Assembly (NCBI GenBank): GCA_022712945.1
Contig: JAFLJP010000089.1
Location: 1 to 42,819 of the forward strand
DNA from: Gammaproteobacteria bacterium
Lineage (GTDB): Bacteria > Pseudomonadota > Gammaproteobacteria > RBG-16-57-12
DNA length: 42,819 bases
Reading direction: 5' to 3'
Shown: positions 1 to 8,744 of the stretch, one piece after another
Layout of the letters: the number at the start of each line of letters is the position of its first letter
How positions within the stretch are numbered: the stretch's first letter is position 1
Made by a program: the position numbers and the translations under genes
The notes under the pieces: generated by a model
Seen by the model: only the letters and a program-made list of their open reading frames with translations
Databases searched by the model: none
Told to the model about the DNA's origin: nothing

Positions 1-486
1 GTATATGCTGCCATGTGTGGGATAATTTTTGTCGTACCTGATTCACGGGGTCTTAGCCTATGTTAATGATTCTATTGGTTTGAAGTCGCAAGCTTATTTT
101 ACCAAAATGAATCAGGTACTTTCTTTTTTTGTCATCAAGCGCTAATAAACCCGCTGCTCTGTGGGATTTTGCAAGAGGCTCGACTATTAAGGAATGAAAG
201 CTACCGGTAGTCCACCTCACCCAAAATCGAGCTGAAGTGTCAGATTAAGTCGGAACTAATACACATAAAGCTATTCTGGCTTTCTGAGTAGGCTACGTAC
301 ATTTAATCTCTCTGGGTTGCATTCCCCACAGTTTTTTGCATAGGACTTTTGTCCAAACGTCTAGAGTTTGGACTGGCAGTTTAATGCCTTTGGCGGCGTC
401 CAAGGCCAGAGCTTCGATTTCTTTCTTATTTATGTCTACCTATCCTTTCCCGCATGGGTTGATAATAGGCCGTTACACAGTTTAAT
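1..486. other. Gene-free left edge, possible IS end
   Basis: I see no convincing gene here. Two structures are visible. An 11-bp inverted repeat pairs GTACCTGATTC (34-44) with GAATCAGGTAC (109-119) and is followed by a T-rich run on the + strand. An 8-bp stem GTCCAAAC/GTTTGGAC lies at 351-373. The 15 bases TTTTGCAAGAGGCTC at 167-181 recur as an exact inverted copy at 42681-42695 near the other end of the window. That would fit a terminal inverted repeat of an insertion sequence whose body lies outside the window, but this is inference. Confidence 0.4.
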
Positions 487-2829
487 TTACAGTCTCTCTT
501 TTCCCAATAATTGGGTCATTTCCTTTGCCGGCATTGGCCTGGCGATGAAGAAACCTTGTGCTATATCGCATCCCATTGCTTCTAGGCATTTTAATGCCTC
601 ATCATCTTCCACACCCTCAGCGACAACTCGTAAACCCATGGCATGTGCCAGCTCAATGGTTGCTCTGACAATAACTTCGTCATTCTCGTTGGATATCATA
701 TCCATAACGAAAGAACGGTCTATTTTTAATTCATTCACAGGTAATTGCTTAAGGTATGCTAACGATGAGTAGCCTGTACCAAAGTCATCTATCGAAAGTT
801 CAATACCTAACACATCAAGTGCACACAATATTTTTTGCGCACGATCAGCATCTTTCATAAAGAGGCTTTCAGTTAATTCTAGAATAACATTGTTAGGGGA
901 AACTTTGTGCTCGTCTAAAATTGACTCTAGAGTGGCTGCCAGATCTGTAAACTGCAAGCAATCTGCTGACATATTTATCGCTACTGATATGTCATTGTTC
1001 TGGCTATGCCATATCTTCCAATCAACTAGGGCTTGGTTAAAAACCCATAAAGTTAATGGTAGCGTGAGGCCGTTTTGCTCAGCCAGTGGTATGAATTCAT
1101 CAGGAGGGATAAACCCTCGAGTTGGGTGGTTCCAGCGAAGTAGCGCCTCAACGCTGACTATTTTCTGATTTTTTAGGTCCAGTTTTGGTTGATAATACAG
1201 TTGTAAATCATCATTCGCTAACGCTTCTCTAAATTCCGACACCAGTGCTAAGCGGCCAACCGTGTTTTGGTCTTCATCCGATTTATATACAGAGTAACCT
1301 AACTTATTATTTTTAGCGTGATACATGGCGACATCAGCACGCTGCATCAATAGATTCATATCGCCGCCATGGGTGGGGCACTCAACAATACCAACACTGA
1401 TTCCAATGTTCAGGCTCAATCCTTCGATAATTACTGGGTGGCTAAAAGATTCTATTATTTTATTTGCAACTATATCGCAAAATTCCAAGCTGGTATTGGG
1501 GAGTAGCATGCCAAATTCGTCACCTCCCAAGCGGGCCACAACATCATCTCTACGTAGGGATTTTTGTAGGCGCTCGGATGCTTGTTGGAGTACCTCGTCA
1601 CCGATGTGATGCCCTAGGGTGTCATTGATTTCTTTGAAACGGTTCAGGTCACTTACCATCAACAGGAAGGGTTGTTTGGAATAACCACTTTTAAGCAACT
1701 CTATATGGACACGATCACTAAGCAGTTTTCGATTAGGCATATCTGTCAGTGGATCATGCAAGGCTTGTCGCTCAAGGGCCTCCGTTTCTGATTGTATTGC
1801 TTTGGTCAGTAATTCGAATTGCTCTTCCAATTCGAGTAACTCATTTTTCCTTTTTAAGGTTAGTGATTGAGTATCTCGAGTACTAGAAAAATCCATTATT
1901 TTTTGGGTCAAACGTTGGATGCGGGATGTCACCCAATACATAACACTGGCAAAAGCGAGAAAATAGGCTAGTGCGGTTATTGCTCTAAGCTGACGATCTG
2001 CATTGAGTACTACATCTATCTGATTATTCACATCAGCCGTTGAGACAAAGGATGCAAATTGTACTAACAAATCTGATGAGCCAGAGCCTAGGTGGCCTGC
2101 AACCGTAGTTAAGTAATTTTCTTTTAATTTTTCTAGCGTGACACCTGCAGGGATATTCTCAAGGTCACTACTCATAATGACCTTGTGCCCCTCATCGTTA
2201 AGCAATGCGATGGATTTGTTACTCGCCACGCCTTGTGATGAGAGGAGAAACTCTTCATCAACAGGGGACAAAATAAGTAAGCGTGGCCCCTCATCTTCGT
2301 CACCAATAAATGCTGAAGACAATATGTAGAGTGATCCTTCGATTTCGGCCAAATAACTTTGGCCGTAGGAGTTTTCTAATATGTCATCGGATGGATTAAG
2401 CAATGAATCAGGCAGCATGGGGTTTTTATAGCGATATAACTCCCGAACTTGATTATTCTCATCAAGCAACATTGCGTAGCGTGGGATTACAAAGCGTCGC
2501 ATCATTGACATTTTCGGTAGCCACTCGGGTGACCACGTATGATCTACAATTCCTTGAAACGCTTCTGACTCCCAGTTAACGTCATCGACGTAATCTCTAA
2601 GATTTACCATTTGTGCGTAGGTTCGAACGGCTGGGTTGTACGCTTTTACAAATCGATCAAATCGAATTCGCTGGCCAATAACCTCCTTGCTGAATTGCTC
2701 TGTCAGCTTGACATGAAATATTTCGTTTAGCTCAGCATGCTGGTACGTATCGGAAATTGCCCATACAACCAGGCCGACAGTTGCCGTCAAAATCAGCATT
2801 GAAACGGTTAATGGTAATCTATTGAGCAT
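487..2829 (-). CDS. Membrane GGDEF-EAL c-di-GMP signalling protein
   Basis: This 780-residue protein would make and/or break down cyclic di-GMP at the inner membrane. Transmembrane segments lie at about 6-24 and 283-300 and enclose a periplasmic sensor region of about 255 residues that I cannot assign to a named family. A HAMP-like or coiled stretch (about 300-355) leads to the GGDEF domain. Its signature GGDEF is intact at 435-439, and an RxxD inhibitory site (R426-D429) stands five residues before it. The EAL domain has EALLRW (561-566), DDFGTGYSSL (681-690), KIDRSF (702-707) and the late E738-D742 motif, so both activities look possible. The gene starts 33 bp after the stop of the PstS-like gene on the same strand, which suggests one operon with the binding protein feeding the sensor domain. 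The domain calls are secure; the signal sensed is unknown. Confidence 0.93.
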   Translation of the reverse strand: MLNRLPLTVSMLILTATVGLVVWAISDTYQHAELNEIFHVKLTEQFSKEVIGQRIRFDRFVKAYNPAVRTYAQMVNLRDYVDDVNWESEAFQGIVDHTWSPEWLPKMSMMRRFVIPRYAMLLDENNQVRELYRYKNPMLPDSLLNPSDDILENSYGQSYLAEIEGSLYILSSAFIGDEDEGPRLLILSPVDEEFLLSSQGVASNKSIALLNDEGHKVIMSSDLENIPAGVTLEKLKENYLTTVAGHLGSGSSDLLVQFASFVSTADVNNQIDVVLNADRQLRAITALAYFLAFASVMYWVTSRIQRLTQKIMDFSSTRDTQSLTLKRKNELLELEEQFELLTKAIQSETEALERQALHDPLTDMPNRKLLSDRVHIELLKSGYSKQPFLLMVSDLNRFKEINDTLGHHIGDEVLQQASERLQKSLRRDDVVARLGGDEFGMLLPNTSLEFCDIVANKIIESFSHPVIIEGLSLNIGISVGIVECPTHGGDMNLLMQRADVAMYHAKNNKLGYSVYKSDEDQNTVGRLALVSEFREALANDDLQLYYQPKLDLKNQKIVSVEALLRWNHPTRGFIPPDEFIPLAEQNGLTLPLTLWVFNQALVDWKIWHSQNNDISVAINMSADCLQFTDLAATLESILDEHKVSPNNVILELTESLFMKDADRAQKILCALDVLGIELSIDDFGTGYSSLAYLKQLPVNELKIDRSFVMDMISNENDEVIVRATIELAHAMGLRVVAEGVEDDEALKCLEAMGCDIAQGFFIARPMPAKEMTQLLGKERL

Positions 2830-2862
2830 GACTGATCCGAATGCTATTGATATTCTAGGGCC

Positions 2863-3927
2863 TTAAATATGCTCGTGCTCGTGAATAACTGGCATGCCAT
2901 CTGGCTCAGAAATCAATTCATCGTTATGAAACTTCCAGCCTGATTTTTTCAATTTTGATGGGGAAATAATTCCATACTTCTCGCCATTGGACTCAATGTA
3001 TTGGATCATCTCCTGAACAAAATCATTTGCCAATGCGTAATTTTCTCCTTCACCTTGCCACGTCGTTAAGTTTAAGGTTCGGTATATGGGATACTCCCCA
3101 TTCAATACAAATTGTTCTTGATTAGGATGGTTGCCATCAACGGTCAATACATTTACTTCGCCATATTTTTTATGCACCTCAAGCATGTAGATAGTTTCAA
3201 TACCAATGGCTAATTTCTCACTAGCGACTTGTTGAATCATGTCAGGAATAACGCCTACTTCAAACAGACGAGGACTCATTAAGTCTTCATTTTTCAATAA
3301 GTGGCGCCAGTGACCAGGGCGTTTTTTACAATGCAGGCGGACGACGGGTTGTATGGCACCGGCTGTAAAGTCAATTTCTTGTGCTGCGGGCACCTCTGAC
3401 CACGCTACATATTCACCTCGAAAAATATTTTGTGCTTCTACGCTGGAGATGTTTTTCAAGGGATTGGAAGTGTGCGTAACAAAGCCAATTGCCGCAATTC
3501 CGACGGTATGAAACTCTAAACCGGGAAGTCGATCCCCTTTCATTGGCGGGCAACAGTACGCTCCAATATTGATCTCTTTACGTTTAATTTTTTTTGCGGT
3601 CTTACCACAGCTTCCTTGCTCTATCTTGACGTTTATCCCTCGCCTTTCAGCAATCTCTTCAACCAGCTTATGCAGTGCGGGATAGGTTTGTTGCCCCAAG
3701 GATAGAACTAAATCTGCCTCTTGGTTTTTTTCATCATAGGTGACTCTTTTATCAACCCACTCTTGCTTCATCGGCTTGATATACGTGTGATCTAGAAAGG
3801 TTGGGCCTTGCAATGACTCAGTATGACTTTCTGCTGCATTGATTTGCGACCCTACGAGGGTCAAGCCAATGCAAAAAAATGATTTTTTTAGCAAAAATTT
3901 CGTCCAAGTTGAATTAAGCCCGGGCAT
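2863..3927 (-). CDS. PstS-like periplasmic substrate-binding protein
   Basis: A 354-residue secreted protein with an N-terminal signal peptide (about 1-32, ending near INAAES). The body resembles the PBP-like domain of phosphate-type ABC binding proteins: an early beta strand region (VLSLGQQTYPALHKL), a middle segment with SVEAQNIFRGEYVAWSEV and a late YPIYRTLNLTTW. No transporter permease or ATPase gene is adjacent; the next gene encodes a GGDEF-EAL sensor, so a signalling role is more likely than transport. Unusual features are a CCPP cluster, further cysteines that could form disulfides, and a His/Glu-rich C-terminus (HEHEH) that could bind metal. The start has a good ribosome site (AGGAG) seven bases upstream. 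The ligand cannot be read from the sequence. Confidence 0.75.
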   Translation of the reverse strand: MPGLNSTWTKFLLKKSFFCIGLTLVGSQINAAESHTESLQGPTFLDHTYIKPMKQEWVDKRVTYDEKNQEADLVLSLGQQTYPALHKLVEEIAERRGINVKIEQGSCGKTAKKIKRKEINIGAYCCPPMKGDRLPGLEFHTVGIAAIGFVTHTSNPLKNISSVEAQNIFRGEYVAWSEVPAAQEIDFTAGAIQPVVRLHCKKRPGHWRHLLKNEDLMSPRLFEVGVIPDMIQQVASEKLAIGIETIYMLEVHKKYGEVNVLTVDGNHPNQEQFVLNGEYPIYRTLNLTTWQGEGENYALANDFVQEMIQYIESNGEKYGIISPSKLKKSGWKFHNDELISEPDGMPVIHEHEHI

Positions 3928-4245
3928 GTCGCACTCCTGCGCATTATATATTTGAAAGACTTAGGCTTTATCGTTAGGCTAGAGGGAATCTTGAGATATA
4001 TATGTATGGTAACAATTGTTCACATTTCCCAGCTACGTGATTGTTCTGGTTGAATGTACCGGACACATTAACTTGCTAATGCCTCAAGCTGTACCGGTGA
4101 TAAATCATCCTTATATGAATGCAGCCGGTCTGGGTTACTTGTTAATTCTTTTTCTGAATTATTATGATCGTGTTTCATTAATTATTTCTTTATGGCTATG
4201 GCACCATGAAAAACAAGCCTCGACAAACCCACCAGCTAAAAAATA
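3928..4245. other. Intergenic region without a gene
   Basis: This stretch lies between the start of the PstS-like gene and the 3' end of purC. It is AT-rich, carries the ribosome site AGGAG of the leftward gene and presumably its promoter. I could not define -35/-10 boxes with confidence. The short open frames on the + strand show no recognisable motif or ribosome site. Confidence 0.4.
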
Positions 4246-4977
4246 TTAGGATTTACCAACCGGCCCCATCATATCGATACCCAGACGAGCGGCCACATCC
4301 AGATACGCTTCGACAACACCACCTAAGCCCTGGCGAAAGCGGTCTTTGTCGAGTTTTTCACGGCTCTTTTTATCCCACAAACGGCAGCCATCTGGAGAGA
4401 ATTCGTCCCCTAGGGTGATCTCACCCTTAAACAGACCAAACTCCAGCTTGTAATCCACCAGTAACATTCCGGCATCATCAAACAACCGGCGCAGTACGTC
4501 GTTCACCTGGAAGGTAAGCTGCTTCATTTTCGTCAGCTGCTCTTCGGTCGCCCAACCGAAGGTGACTGCCAGAGATTCATTCAGCATCGGGTCGTGCAGT
4601 GCATCATTTTTTAGGAACAGTTCAAACGTGGGCGGTGTTAACTCCAGCCCCTCTTCGATGCCAAGGCGACGACAAAGGCTGCCTGCGGAGATGTTACGTA
4701 CCACACACTCCACCGGAATCATCTCTAAGTGTTTCACCACCGATTCGGTATCGGAAAACAGCGACTCCAGCTGTGTTGGAATACCTGCTGCCTCCAACCT
4801 CTGCATAATGAAGTGGTTAAATTTATTATTAACCTCCCCTTTGCGTTCGAGCTGCTCAATTTTTTCACCATCAAAGGCGGAGGTGTCATTGCGGAACGAC
4901 AAAATCAGGTAGTCGGGGTGGTCGGTGTTGTAGACCGATTTGGCTTTGCCGGCGTAGAGTTCGGTAGTTTTTTTCAT
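4246..4977 (-). CDS. purC: SAICAR synthase
   Basis: Phosphoribosylaminoimidazole-succinocarboxamide synthase, the purine pathway enzyme that joins CAIR and aspartate with ATP. The 243-residue product has the family N-terminus ([13 protein letters not shown]-binding loop), the [12 protein letters not shown] motif, the conserved PVECVVRN and the VDYKLEFG block. Length matches bacterial PurC of about 240 residues. I place the start at the ATG at 4977, because GAGGA stands six bases upstream; an open frame to 4989 would use ATT inside that ribosome site. It is the last gene of the dapA-bamC-MBL-purC run, about 36 bp after the hydrolase gene, an order close to the enterobacterial dapA-bamC-purC. 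Confidence 0.97.
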   Translation of the reverse strand: MKKTTELYAGKAKSVYNTDHPDYLILSFRNDTSAFDGEKIEQLERKGEVNNKFNHFIMQRLEAAGIPTQLESLFSDTESVVKHLEMIPVECVVRNISAGSLCRRLGIEEGLELTPPTFELFLKNDALHDPMLNESLAVTFGWATEEQLTKMKQLTFQVNDVLRRLFDDAGMLLVDYKLEFGLFKGEITLGDEFSPDGCRLWDKKSREKLDKDRFRQGLGGVVEAYLDVAARLGIDMMGPVGKS

Positions 4978-5013
4978 GGTGTTCCTCAATCAAACACATA
5001 TCTTAAATGGAAG

Positions 5014-5775
5014 TCAGGCAACATCGCGCCAGCCCAGGCCCTGCTGCTGCCCCGCCACAGAGATCCATTCTGGCTGGCAGTTTAAAACAGCACTCAAAGC
5101 CTCACGGGCCAACTGTGGTCGGTTGTGTTTTTCACTCAGGTGAGCGGCAACAATATGTTGGAGCCGTGAATTATCCAATTTTTCCAGCAGGTTGGCAGCC
5201 TGTTTATTGCTCAAGTGTCCGTGATTACTGCTCACCCGCTGCTTTAAGTTGTGTGGATAGCTGCCATTCAATAATAGGTCCAGATCATGATTGCATTCTA
5301 AAACCAGGGCGTGGCAGCCACTCAACTGCTCGATAAGGTGCGGTGTTTCACAGCCAAAATCGGTGGCCAGGCCCAGTTTTTCTGAGCCGTTGGAGAAGGT
5401 AAATTGACATGGCTCGTGGGCATCGTGGGGAACCGGAAAAGGGTTTATCTCCAGCTCACCAATGGAGAACGTCTGGTGGGTGCTCATCAGACAAAAGGTG
5501 GGCAGCTCACCGGTACGTGCAGCGCGATGGGTACCCGCGCTCAACCAGACATGCAGGTTGTGCTTGCGTGCCAGGCGGCCCACACCATTGATATGATCAC
5601 CGTGTTCATGGGTTACCAGAATGCCATCCAGTTGATCCGCTGTTTTTCCCAGCACAGCTAGCCGCCGCTCACACTCTTTTGCCGAGAAGCCGCAATCGAC
5701 CAGCAGGCAGGTGTTGCCCTGCTCCACCAAAAAACCGTTGCCGCCGCTGCCACTGCCTAAATATGCAAATCGCAT
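5014..5775 (-). CDS. Metallo-beta-lactamase-fold hydrolase (YycJ/WalJ-like)
   Basis: A 253-residue cytosolic hydrolase of the metallo-beta-lactamase superfamily. The metal-binding motif THEHGDH lies near residues 55-61 and follows the conserved LVDCGFSAKECERRL stretch. Later ligands are likely PHDAHEP, the Asp in LATDFG and the His in VAAHLSEKHNRP. The N-terminus (RFAYLGSGSGGNG) is typical of the YycJ/WalJ group, members of which are described as nucleases or phosphodiesterases; the substrate here is not known. The gene starts nine bp after the bamC stop and lies directly before purC, so it is probably transcribed with dapA and bamC. Confidence 0.88.
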   Translation of the reverse strand: MRFAYLGSGSGGNGFLVEQGNTCLLVDCGFSAKECERRLAVLGKTADQLDGILVTHEHGDHINGVGRLARKHNLHVWLSAGTHRAARTGELPTFCLMSTHQTFSIGELEINPFPVPHDAHEPCQFTFSNGSEKLGLATDFGCETPHLIEQLSGCHALVLECNHDLDLLLNGSYPHNLKQRVSSNHGHLSNKQAANLLEKLDNSRLQHIVAAHLSEKHNRPQLAREALSAVLNCQPEWISVAGQQQGLGWRDVA

Positions 5776-5784
5776 CAGAAATAA

Positions 5785-6807
5785 CTATTCACTGAGGGCC
5801 TGCTCCAACTGCGACATAACCTGTTTGGCTCGCTTGCTTGAGGTTACTTTGCCTTGCAGGTTCTGAATCTGAATTTCAGTACGATTTTCATCTAAAATGA
5901 AAAACTCGATGCGGTAACGCCCCACGGCGTGTTTCTGCGAAGGTGTTAACACACTTCCCATCCATGAGCTATTACGCGCTTTGGCCGCTTCACTCTCATC
6001 TTCAAACCGGGCGATCAGGAAGCGCTGGTTAACTAATCGCTCTTCAACCGTGTTACCACTCTTTTCAATCGCCTGAATGGTGCGACGCCAGGTATCATTA
6101 AAGCTGTGATTGATGATCAGGCCCAGTCCGCCTTTCTTTCCCCGATCCTGCAGAGTCACCTCGGTATCGGCAGTGGCCAGCTCTGAAAACTCAACCTCAC
6201 TATCACCCAGGTAGAGCGCCAGACGCTTTAACATCTCAATCTCAAGTTCCACATCGGTATCACGTGGCTGCCACTGATCAGCCAATAACAATTCGCTGCG
6301 CAGGCTTAGATAAATTTCGCTACTGCCCGCTGTTTTGCCGTATTCAAAGCGCAGGCGGTATTTATCACGCAACGTATGACCATCTTCCTGATACTCAAAC
6401 CAGTCACTTTCCAGAATACCCAGCTCATCATCGTCTTGTGCCAGAGTAAAACCTTTGTGCTTTAAAAAGTTACGCGTTGGCTCCCACAGCTGTTCCGGGT
6501 TTGCATCTGCCTGAAGCCAGATAAAATTACCCTCCCGCACCACAGAGAGGTCCTGCTGGTTCGCCATCTTCAAGGTGGTCGACTCTTGCTTGCAGTCACC
6601 ACGATAGTTTGAATAGGTTGTATTGCCGTCAGCCACCTTGGGCAGTGCCATATCCAGCTGTTCAACTGGCCGGTCCAGACCCGGGGGAATCTCTAACTTG
6701 GCCTCAGGGCGTGCTTTGTAATATTCGTGACTGGCAGAGTAATTAGCACAACCATTCAGGGCAAACGATACCAGCAGCAGCCCCAGCAAAGAAAAACGAT
6801 GATTCAT
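5785..6807 (-). CDS. bamC: Outer membrane assembly lipoprotein BamC
   Basis: BamC (NlpB) is an accessory lipoprotein of the BAM complex that folds beta-barrel proteins into the outer membrane. The 340-residue product begins with a lipoprotein signal peptide and lipobox (ALNGC). An unstructured segment of about 65 residues including IPPGLDRPVEQ, the conserved BamA/BamD-contact type region, follows, and then two helix-grip-like domains. The start is the ATG at 6807, which overlaps the dapA stop by four bases (ATGA), showing translational coupling; the longer open frame to 6828 lies inside dapA. The position directly after dapA is the classic gammaproteobacterial arrangement and supports the call despite weak sequence conservation in this family. 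Confidence 0.9.
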   Translation of the reverse strand: MNHRFSLLGLLLVSFALNGCANYSASHEYYKARPEAKLEIPPGLDRPVEQLDMALPKVADGNTTYSNYRGDCKQESTTLKMANQQDLSVVREGNFIWLQADANPEQLWEPTRNFLKHKGFTLAQDDDELGILESDWFEYQEDGHTLRDKYRLRFEYGKTAGSSEIYLSLRSELLLADQWQPRDTDVELEIEMLKRLALYLGDSEVEFSELATADTEVTLQDRGKKGGLGLIINHSFNDTWRRTIQAIEKSGNTVEERLVNQRFLIARFEDESEAAKARNSSWMGSVLTPSQKHAVGRYRIEFFILDENRTEIQIQNLQGKVTSSKRAKQVMSQLEQALSE

Positions 6808-7682
6808 AAACTCACTCCGGCTTGACACATCGCATCGGCCACGCTGTTTTGATATTGTTCAGAAAGCTCAGTCAGTGGCAGGCGAAGGGCGGGTTCAATC
6901 AAACCAAGCCGTGCCACCGCCCACTTCACTGGGATCGGGTTTGCCTCCAGAAACAGGTTTTCATGCAAACCCACCAGCGGGCCATCCAGCTCTGCCGCTC
7001 GTGGTGCATCACCTGCAAGAGCTGCGGCACACATATCACGCATCGCCCTGGGCACCACATTTGCTGTGACCGAAATAGACCCTTTGCCACCCTGCAGGAT
7101 AAATTCACGGGTGGTAAAATCGTCGCCGCTGTACAGGTCTAGTCGGTCACCACAGCACTCCAGAAGATCTTTGGCACGCTGTAAATCACCGGTTGCCTCC
7201 TTAATTCCCACAATATTGGGGATTTCAGCAAGTCGAGCTACCGTTTCCGGCAGCAGGTCCACTGCGGTTCGACCGGGTACATTATAAAGAACTTGAGGAA
7301 TAGCCACCGCCTCGGCAATCGACCGATAGTGCTGATAAAGCCCCTCTTGGGTCGGCTTGATATAGTAGGGAGTCACCAGCAGGCAGGCATCGGCCCCCGC
7401 CTCCATTGCCGCACGAGTCAGAAACGTCGCTTCACGGGTACAGTTTGATCCGGTTCCCGCAATCACCGGAATACGCCCGCCCACCAGTTCCACGGTGCGA
7501 CGAACCACGCTGGTATGCTCTTTTTTACTGAGCGTTGCCGACTCACCTGTGGTGCCCATAGAGACGATAGCATCGGTTTTATTTTCCACATGGAACTCAA
7601 CCAATCGAGCCAGCCCATCCAAGTCGATACTGCCATCCGCATGCATCGGGGTTACCAACGCCACCATACTACCGTGAAACAT
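6804..7682 (-). CDS. dapA: 4-hydroxy-tetrahydrodipicolinate synthase
   Basis: First committed step of lysine and diaminopimelate synthesis: condensation of pyruvate with aspartate semialdehyde. With the start at 7682 the protein has 292 residues, the usual DapA length, and the Schiff-base lysine falls at K161 (GIKEATGD) and the catalytic tyrosine at Y133 (LYNVPGRT), as in the E. coli enzyme. The MGTTGES motif (TTGES) and the DLYSGDD block are also intact. The start is supported by GGAG a few bases upstream; the frame stays open to 7736 through a run of nine Gs, but that extension is unlikely to be translated. It heads the dapA-bamC-MBL-purC unit. Confidence 0.97.
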   Translation of the reverse strand: MFHGSMVALVTPMHADGSIDLDGLARLVEFHVENKTDAIVSMGTTGESATLSKKEHTSVVRRTVELVGGRIPVIAGTGSNCTREATFLTRAAMEAGADACLLVTPYYIKPTQEGLYQHYRSIAEAVAIPQVLYNVPGRTAVDLLPETVARLAEIPNIVGIKEATGDLQRAKDLLECCGDRLDLYSGDDFTTREFILQGGKGSISVTANVVPRAMRDMCAAALAGDAPRAAELDGPLVGLHENLFLEANPIPVKWAVARLGLIEPALRLPLTELSEQYQNSVADAMCQAGVSL

Positions 7683-7788
7683 GTCGATCTCCGCAAAAAT
7701 GCTCAAAAGATGCAATGTTACTGGGGGGGGGATCATAACTCAAGGAATAGCCTTGCCCAATGCGAAATGAGTCTGAATTGTGATCAGA

Positions 7789-8673
7789 TCAACAATACGA
7801 TTTCTCACAATGTTTCACCTCAAATTCCAGTGTTGAGTGAGTGATTTTGAAGTGTTCTTCCAACGCTGTTTTCAGTGCCGCTTTGATGGCTTCCGATTGG
7901 TTGAGACTTTGGATCACTACGTGGGCCTCCAACGCATTTTTATGTTCATCAAGCTGCCAAATATGCATATGATGAACGTTTGAAACTCCCTCAATATTTT
8001 CCATTGTATTAATCACATCTTCAATCGCAATATTTTCTGGTGTGCCCTGCATCAGGATGTGAATGGTTTTGGGCAACATGGTCGCAGCCTGATAGAGCAC
8101 GTAACCCGCAATCAACAGGGTTAATGCGGTGTCGGTCCAATACCACTCATAAAGCAGAATCAGGCTGCCCGCGACAATAACCCCCACTGAGGCTAAGGCA
8201 TCGGAGACGTTATGTAGAAATGCAGCACGAATATTCAGGCTATTTTTAGACATGCGATAGGTCAGCATCGCGGTGATGATGTCAATCACCAGGGCAATAC
8301 TGGCGACAATGACCACGATCCAACCTTCGATAATCTGCGGCTCATAAACACGCCACAGTGCTTCGTAGATCAGATAAACCCCAACCATCACCAAAGTGAT
8401 GAGATTGATCAACGCGGCGATCACCTCGGCGCGTTTATAACCGAAGGTTTTAAAATAGTCCGCAGGTTGTCTGCCAATTTTACGCGCCACCAGTGCGATC
8501 AATAGTGAGGCGGCATCACTGAAGTTATGCAGTGCATCTGCGATCAGTGCCAGACTGCCGGAAACAATACCACCGATCACCTGCGCCAAGGTCAAAAGCA
8601 TATTAATTGCAATCGCCCAGCCGAGACGGCGGTCGCCCATGGTCTCAATATCGTGATGGTGGTCGTGTGCCAT
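7789..8673 (-). CDS. czcD: Cation diffusion facilitator, CzcD/ZitB-like
   Basis: A 294-residue inner-membrane exporter of Zn2+ and related divalent cations in exchange for protons. It has a short His-rich N-terminus (AHDHHHD), six predicted membrane helices and a C-terminal cytoplasmic ferredoxin-like domain from about residue 210. The paired transport-site motifs are HNFSD in helix 2 and HNVSD in helix 5, with the usual IADALHN context. AGGAA precedes the ATG. It stands about 70 bp after the remains of a czcA-type pump and a small His-rich periplasmic protein, so it is the surviving intact exporter of a metal-resistance locus. The exact metal is not readable; zinc, cobalt and cadmium are typical. 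Confidence 0.92.
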   Translation of the reverse strand: MAHDHHHDIETMGDRRLGWAIAINMLLTLAQVIGGIVSGSLALIADALHNFSDAASLLIALVARKIGRQPADYFKTFGYKRAEVIAALINLITLVMVGVYLIYEALWRVYEPQIIEGWIVVIVASIALVIDIITAMLTYRMSKNSLNIRAAFLHNVSDALASVGVIVAGSLILLYEWYWTDTALTLLIAGYVLYQAATMLPKTIHILMQGTPENIAIEDVINTMENIEGVSNVHHMHIWQLDEHKNALEAHVVIQSLNQSEAIKAALKTALEEHFKITHSTLEFEVKHCEKSYC

Positions 8674-8744
8674 AACCGTTCCTGTTTATGCTTTAAAGTC
8701 GATAAAAAAATTGGGTTAAATTGATAACCCGACCTGTTTTCAGC

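Noticed and set aside
4016..4249. Open frame of 77 codons upstream of the PstS-like gene
   Set aside because: No ATG with ribosome site, no recognisable motif and no partner; AT-rich intergenic sequence gives such frames by chance.
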